DNA of 24,202 nucleotides from JBOHCT01 sp050699055 (GTDB lineage: Bacteria > Actinomycetota > Actinomycetes > Streptosporangiales > JBOHCT01): the NCBI GenBank assembly GCA_050699055.1, contig JBOHCT010000038.1, forward strand, positions 1-24,202. The letters run 5' to 3'. Positions 21,872 to 24,202 of this stretch are shown piece after piece. The notes below the pieces were generated by a model that was not told where the DNA came from, ran no database searches, and saw only the letters and a list, made by a program, of their open reading frames with translations. Positions within the stretch are counted from its first letter, which is position 1. Every line of letters starts with the position of its first letter. The position numbers were made by a program, and so were the translations under genes.

Positions 21872-24202
21872 ATGCGGCAGGACAACGGCCGGTGGATCGA
21901 GGTCACGCCCTCGCGCTTCTCGCACGAACGGGCGGGGTTGCGGCGGGTCCACGCCCTGTTCCCCGACCGCGAGCCGTACCGCGCCTGGAGCAACCTCGAG
22001 ATCATCACCGACCGTGGCCGCAGCCTCGAGGTCGACCTGCTCGTCCTCGCTCCCGGCGGGCTGTATCTGATCGAGCTGAAGGCGTGGTCCGGCCGCATCA
22101 CCGGCGACCGCTACACGTGGCGCCTCGACGGCGGTCGCACGCGTACCGTCGACAACCCGTGGCGGCTCGCCAACGAGAAGGCCAAGATCCTCAAGGGCCT
22201 GCTGGTGCAGGCGGTCGGCCGCCGCGCCCGCGAGCCGGGCAAGCGGATCGACCGCAGGGACGTGGTCCCGTACGTCACGGCCGCGGTCTTCCTGCACGGC
22301 CCCGACGTGCGCTGCGACCTCCCGGACGAGGACCGCACGTTCTTGTACGGCCTGGAGGGCCAGCGGGAGCGGACCGGCCTGCCGGGAATCATCAGCGGCC
22401 TGGTCACCCGGCAGCCCCCGAACCCGGACCGCACCGTGACCGCGACGCAGGCCGAGGTCATCACCGGCCTGATGGACCACATCGGGATGACGCGGCGCCG
22501 CAAGCGGACGGTCGGCCCGTACGAGCTGGACGACGAGGTCGAGGCCGAGGGGCCGGGCTGGCAGGACTTCCTCGCGACCCACCAGCGCTTCCGCGACGAG
22601 CGGGTACGCGTCCGGCTGTACCACACCGGCGCGTCCACGTCCCGTGAGCAGCGGGCGACGCTGACCCGCGCGGCCGAGCGCGAGTACCGGCTGCTCCGCC
22701 ACCTGTCGCACCCCGGCCTGGTCGCGCCGCGGGGCTTCTACGAGACGGACATGGGCCCCGCCCTGGTCTACGACCACGACCCGCGGTTCGGGCGGCTCGA
22801 CCACCTGCTGGCCGCCCACGCCGGGGAGCTGCCGCTCGCCACCCAGCTGCAGATCATCCGGGGTGTCGCCGAGGTGCTGCGGTACGCCCACGGGCGCCAC
22901 ATCACCCACCGCGGGCTCTCGCCGCGCTCGGTGCTCGTCCGCCTGCGCGGCGACGAGCCGCCGCTGGTACGGGTGGCCGACTGGCAGACGGCGGCCCGCT
23001 CCGCCGCGACCTCCACCTCGGCGTCGGACCCCCCAGGCGGCCCCCAAGGAGGTGCTGCCCGGGACAAGACGTCGCTGCTCGGCGGAACCCGCCACCTTGG
23101 TGCGCTGGTGGAGGACGACACGCTCGTCTACCTCGCCCCGGAGCTGTCCGCCCGCCGGGAGGTCGACGACGTCAGGGCCGACGTGTTCGGCCTCGGCGCG
23201 GTCGCCTACCTCGTCTTGGCCGGCCAGCCGCCGGCTCCCGACCCGGCCCGGCTGCGCGTCCGCCTGTTCGAGCAGGGCGGTCTCGACCTGGCTGGCGTGG
23301 TCGACGGCGTACCGGAGGGCCTGCGCGCCCTCGTGCTCGACGCCACCCGCGGCGAGACCGGGGCACGGCTCGCCGACGTCCGCGCGTTCCTCGAGCGTCT
23401 GGACGAGGTGGAGGAGGAGCTGGCGGGACCGGCGGAGCCGGAGGGGGTCGACCCGCTCGACGCCACCACGGGGTCGGTGATCGACGAGCGCTGGCGGCTG
23501 CTGCGCCGGCTCGGCTCGGGCGCCACCGCGGCCGGGCTGTACGTGGAGGACCTGGCCGACGACGGCGCGCGCAAGGTGCTGAAGGTGGCCCGCGACGAGG
23601 GCCGGGCGCAGCGCCTGCGCGACGAGGCCGACGTGCTGCGCGGGCTCGACGACCCGCACGTGGTCCGGCTGCTCGACGGGCCGATCGACATTGGTGGCCG
23701 CACCGTCCTCGTGCTCGAGTACGCCGGCGACCAGACGCTCGCCACGGTGCTGCGCCAGGAGGGGCGCCCGTCGCTGGACTGGCTGGAGCGCTACGGCCAC
23801 GACCTGCTCGCCGCCGCCGCCTACCTCGACGCCCACGGCGTCGACCACCGCGACGTCAAGCCGGACAACCTCGGTGTACGCGTTCGCCCGGGCGACCGCA
23901 GCAAGCATCTGGTGCTGTTCGACTTCTCCCTGGCCCGCACGCCGGCCACCGAGATCAGCGCCGGAACCCCGCCGTACCTCGACCCGTTCCTCGGCCCGCC
24001 GCGGCGCCTGCGTTTCGACGCCGCGGCGGAGCGGTACGCGGTGGCGGTCACTTTGTTCGAGATGGCGACGGGGCGGCTCCCCGCCTACGGCGACCCGCGG
24101 GCCGACCCGGCGGTCGTCGAGGCCGAGGCGACGGTCGAGCCGGACATGTTCGACCCGGCCGTGGCCTACCCGCTCGTCCACTTCTTCCGCACGGTGCTGC
24201 GC
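21872..24202 (+). CDS. pglW: PglW-like NERD and double protein kinase of a Pgl/BREX type 2 system (partial, C-terminus beyond window)
   Basis: The frame is open from ATG 21872 (after CAGGGGA) to the window end, 777 codons with no stop. The NERD domain (about 18-140) has nuclease-fold residues D55 in SLEVDLLVL and E68-x-K70 in LYLIELKAW. The first kinase-like domain (about 215-515) is degenerate: HRG (346-348) in place of HRD, ADW (369-371) in place of DFG. The second (from about 538) is complete: glycine loop LGSGATAAGL, K571 in VLKVA, HRDVKPDN (659-666) and DFS (684-686). NERD followed by one degenerate and one active kinase is the architecture of PglW, the serine/threonine kinase of the Streptomyces Pgl (BREX type 2) phage-resistance system. 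It is 67 bp after the decayed DUF262 gene. pglX, pglY and pglZ would be expected nearby, outside the window. Confidence 0.88.
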   Translation, partial: MRQDNGRWIEVTPSRFSHERAGLRRVHALFPDREPYRAWSNLEIITDRGRSLEVDLLVLAPGGLYLIELKAWSGRITGDRYTWRLDGGRTRTVDNPWRLANEKAKILKGLLVQAVGRRAREPGKRIDRRDVVPYVTAAVFLHGPDVRCDLPDEDRTFLYGLEGQRERTGLPGIISGLVTRQPPNPDRTVTATQAEVITGLMDHIGMTRRRKRTVGPYELDDEVEAEGPGWQDFLATHQRFRDERVRVRLYHTGASTSREQRATLTRAAEREYRLLRHLSHPGLVAPRGFYETDMGPALVYDHDPRFGRLDHLLAAHAGELPLATQLQIIRGVAEVLRYAHGRHITHRGLSPRSVLVRLRGDEPPLVRVADWQTAARSAATSTSASDPPGGPQGGAARDKTSLLGGTRHLGALVEDDTLVYLAPELSARREVDDVRADVFGLGAVAYLVLAGQPPAPDPARLRVRLFEQGGLDLAGVVDGVPEGLRALVLDATRGETGARLADVRAFLERLDEVEEELAGPAEPEGVDPLDATTGSVIDERWRLLRRLGSGATAAGLYVEDLADDGARKVLKVARDEGRAQRLRDEADVLRGLDDPHVVRLLDGPIDIGGRTVLVLEYAGDQTLATVLRQEGRPSLDWLERYGHDLLAAAAYLDAHGVDHRDVKPDNLGVRVRPGDRSKHLVLFDFSLARTPATEISAGTPPYLDPFLGPPRRLRFDAAAERYAVAVTLFEMATGRLPAYGDPRADPAVVEAEATVEPDMFDPAVAYPLVHFFRTVLR

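Noticed and set aside
21752..24181. Open frame of about 809 codons antisense to pglW
   Set aside because: Low-complexity Arg/Val/Gly translation; the plus strand has NERD and kinase motifs throughout.
24100..24202. Possible stop or frameshift ending pglW inside the window
   Set aside because: The frame from 21872 stays open to the last codon and family similarity continues to the edge, so the gene is cut by the window and not broken.

Overview
The window is GC-rich actinobacterial chromosome. The evidence is the DUF6350 membrane gene in a sucC-sucD-DUF6350-purN-purH block, PcrA, ThyX, PspC-type membrane proteins, many GTG starts and leaderless -10 boxes of the TAnnnT type. Genus cannot be fixed from sequence alone.

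Layout. (1) 1-4341, minus strand: an aerobic molybdenum hydroxylase operon in the order coxS-coxL-coxM-coxG (the last cut by the window edge). Gene order and the AYRGAGR active-site motif mark it as a form II, CO-dehydrogenase-like enzyme rather than a proven CO oxidiser. (2) 4628-7430: divergent PspC genes. One is a small membrane protein; the other is a PspC-fused histidine kinase followed by a LuxR-type response regulator. The regulator has lost its usual stop and runs into the 3' end of a converging mazF gene. (3) 7309-7916, minus: a MazEF-type toxin-antitoxin pair. (4) 8027-9937, minus: thyX interrupted by a 371-residue intein with a LAGLIDADG endonuclease domain, inserted just before the catalytic RHR motif. 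(5) 10024-13136: a PIG-L family deacetylase and pcrA, diverging from a compact 125-bp promoter region where both transcripts look leaderless. (6) 13271-19661: purH, purN, a small membrane gene, DUF6350, sucD and sucC, all minus except the small membrane gene. A free-standing B12-binding domain gene lies upstream of sucC and may link to methylmalonyl-CoA to succinyl-CoA metabolism. (7) 20548-24202: a defence-type region. It starts with a wrecked DUF262/HNH (GmrSD-like) gene with frame changes and a large internal deletion. This is followed by the first 777 codons of pglW, the NERD plus double-kinase protein of the Pgl (BREX type 2) phage-resistance system, which continues past the window end.

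The most interesting points are the pglW start (the rest of the system should lie just outside), the ThyX intein with its non-standard end residue, the decayed DUF262/HNH gene, the read-through response regulator, and several unexplained inverted and direct repeats between genes. No tRNA, rRNA, CRISPR array or insertion sequence was seen.
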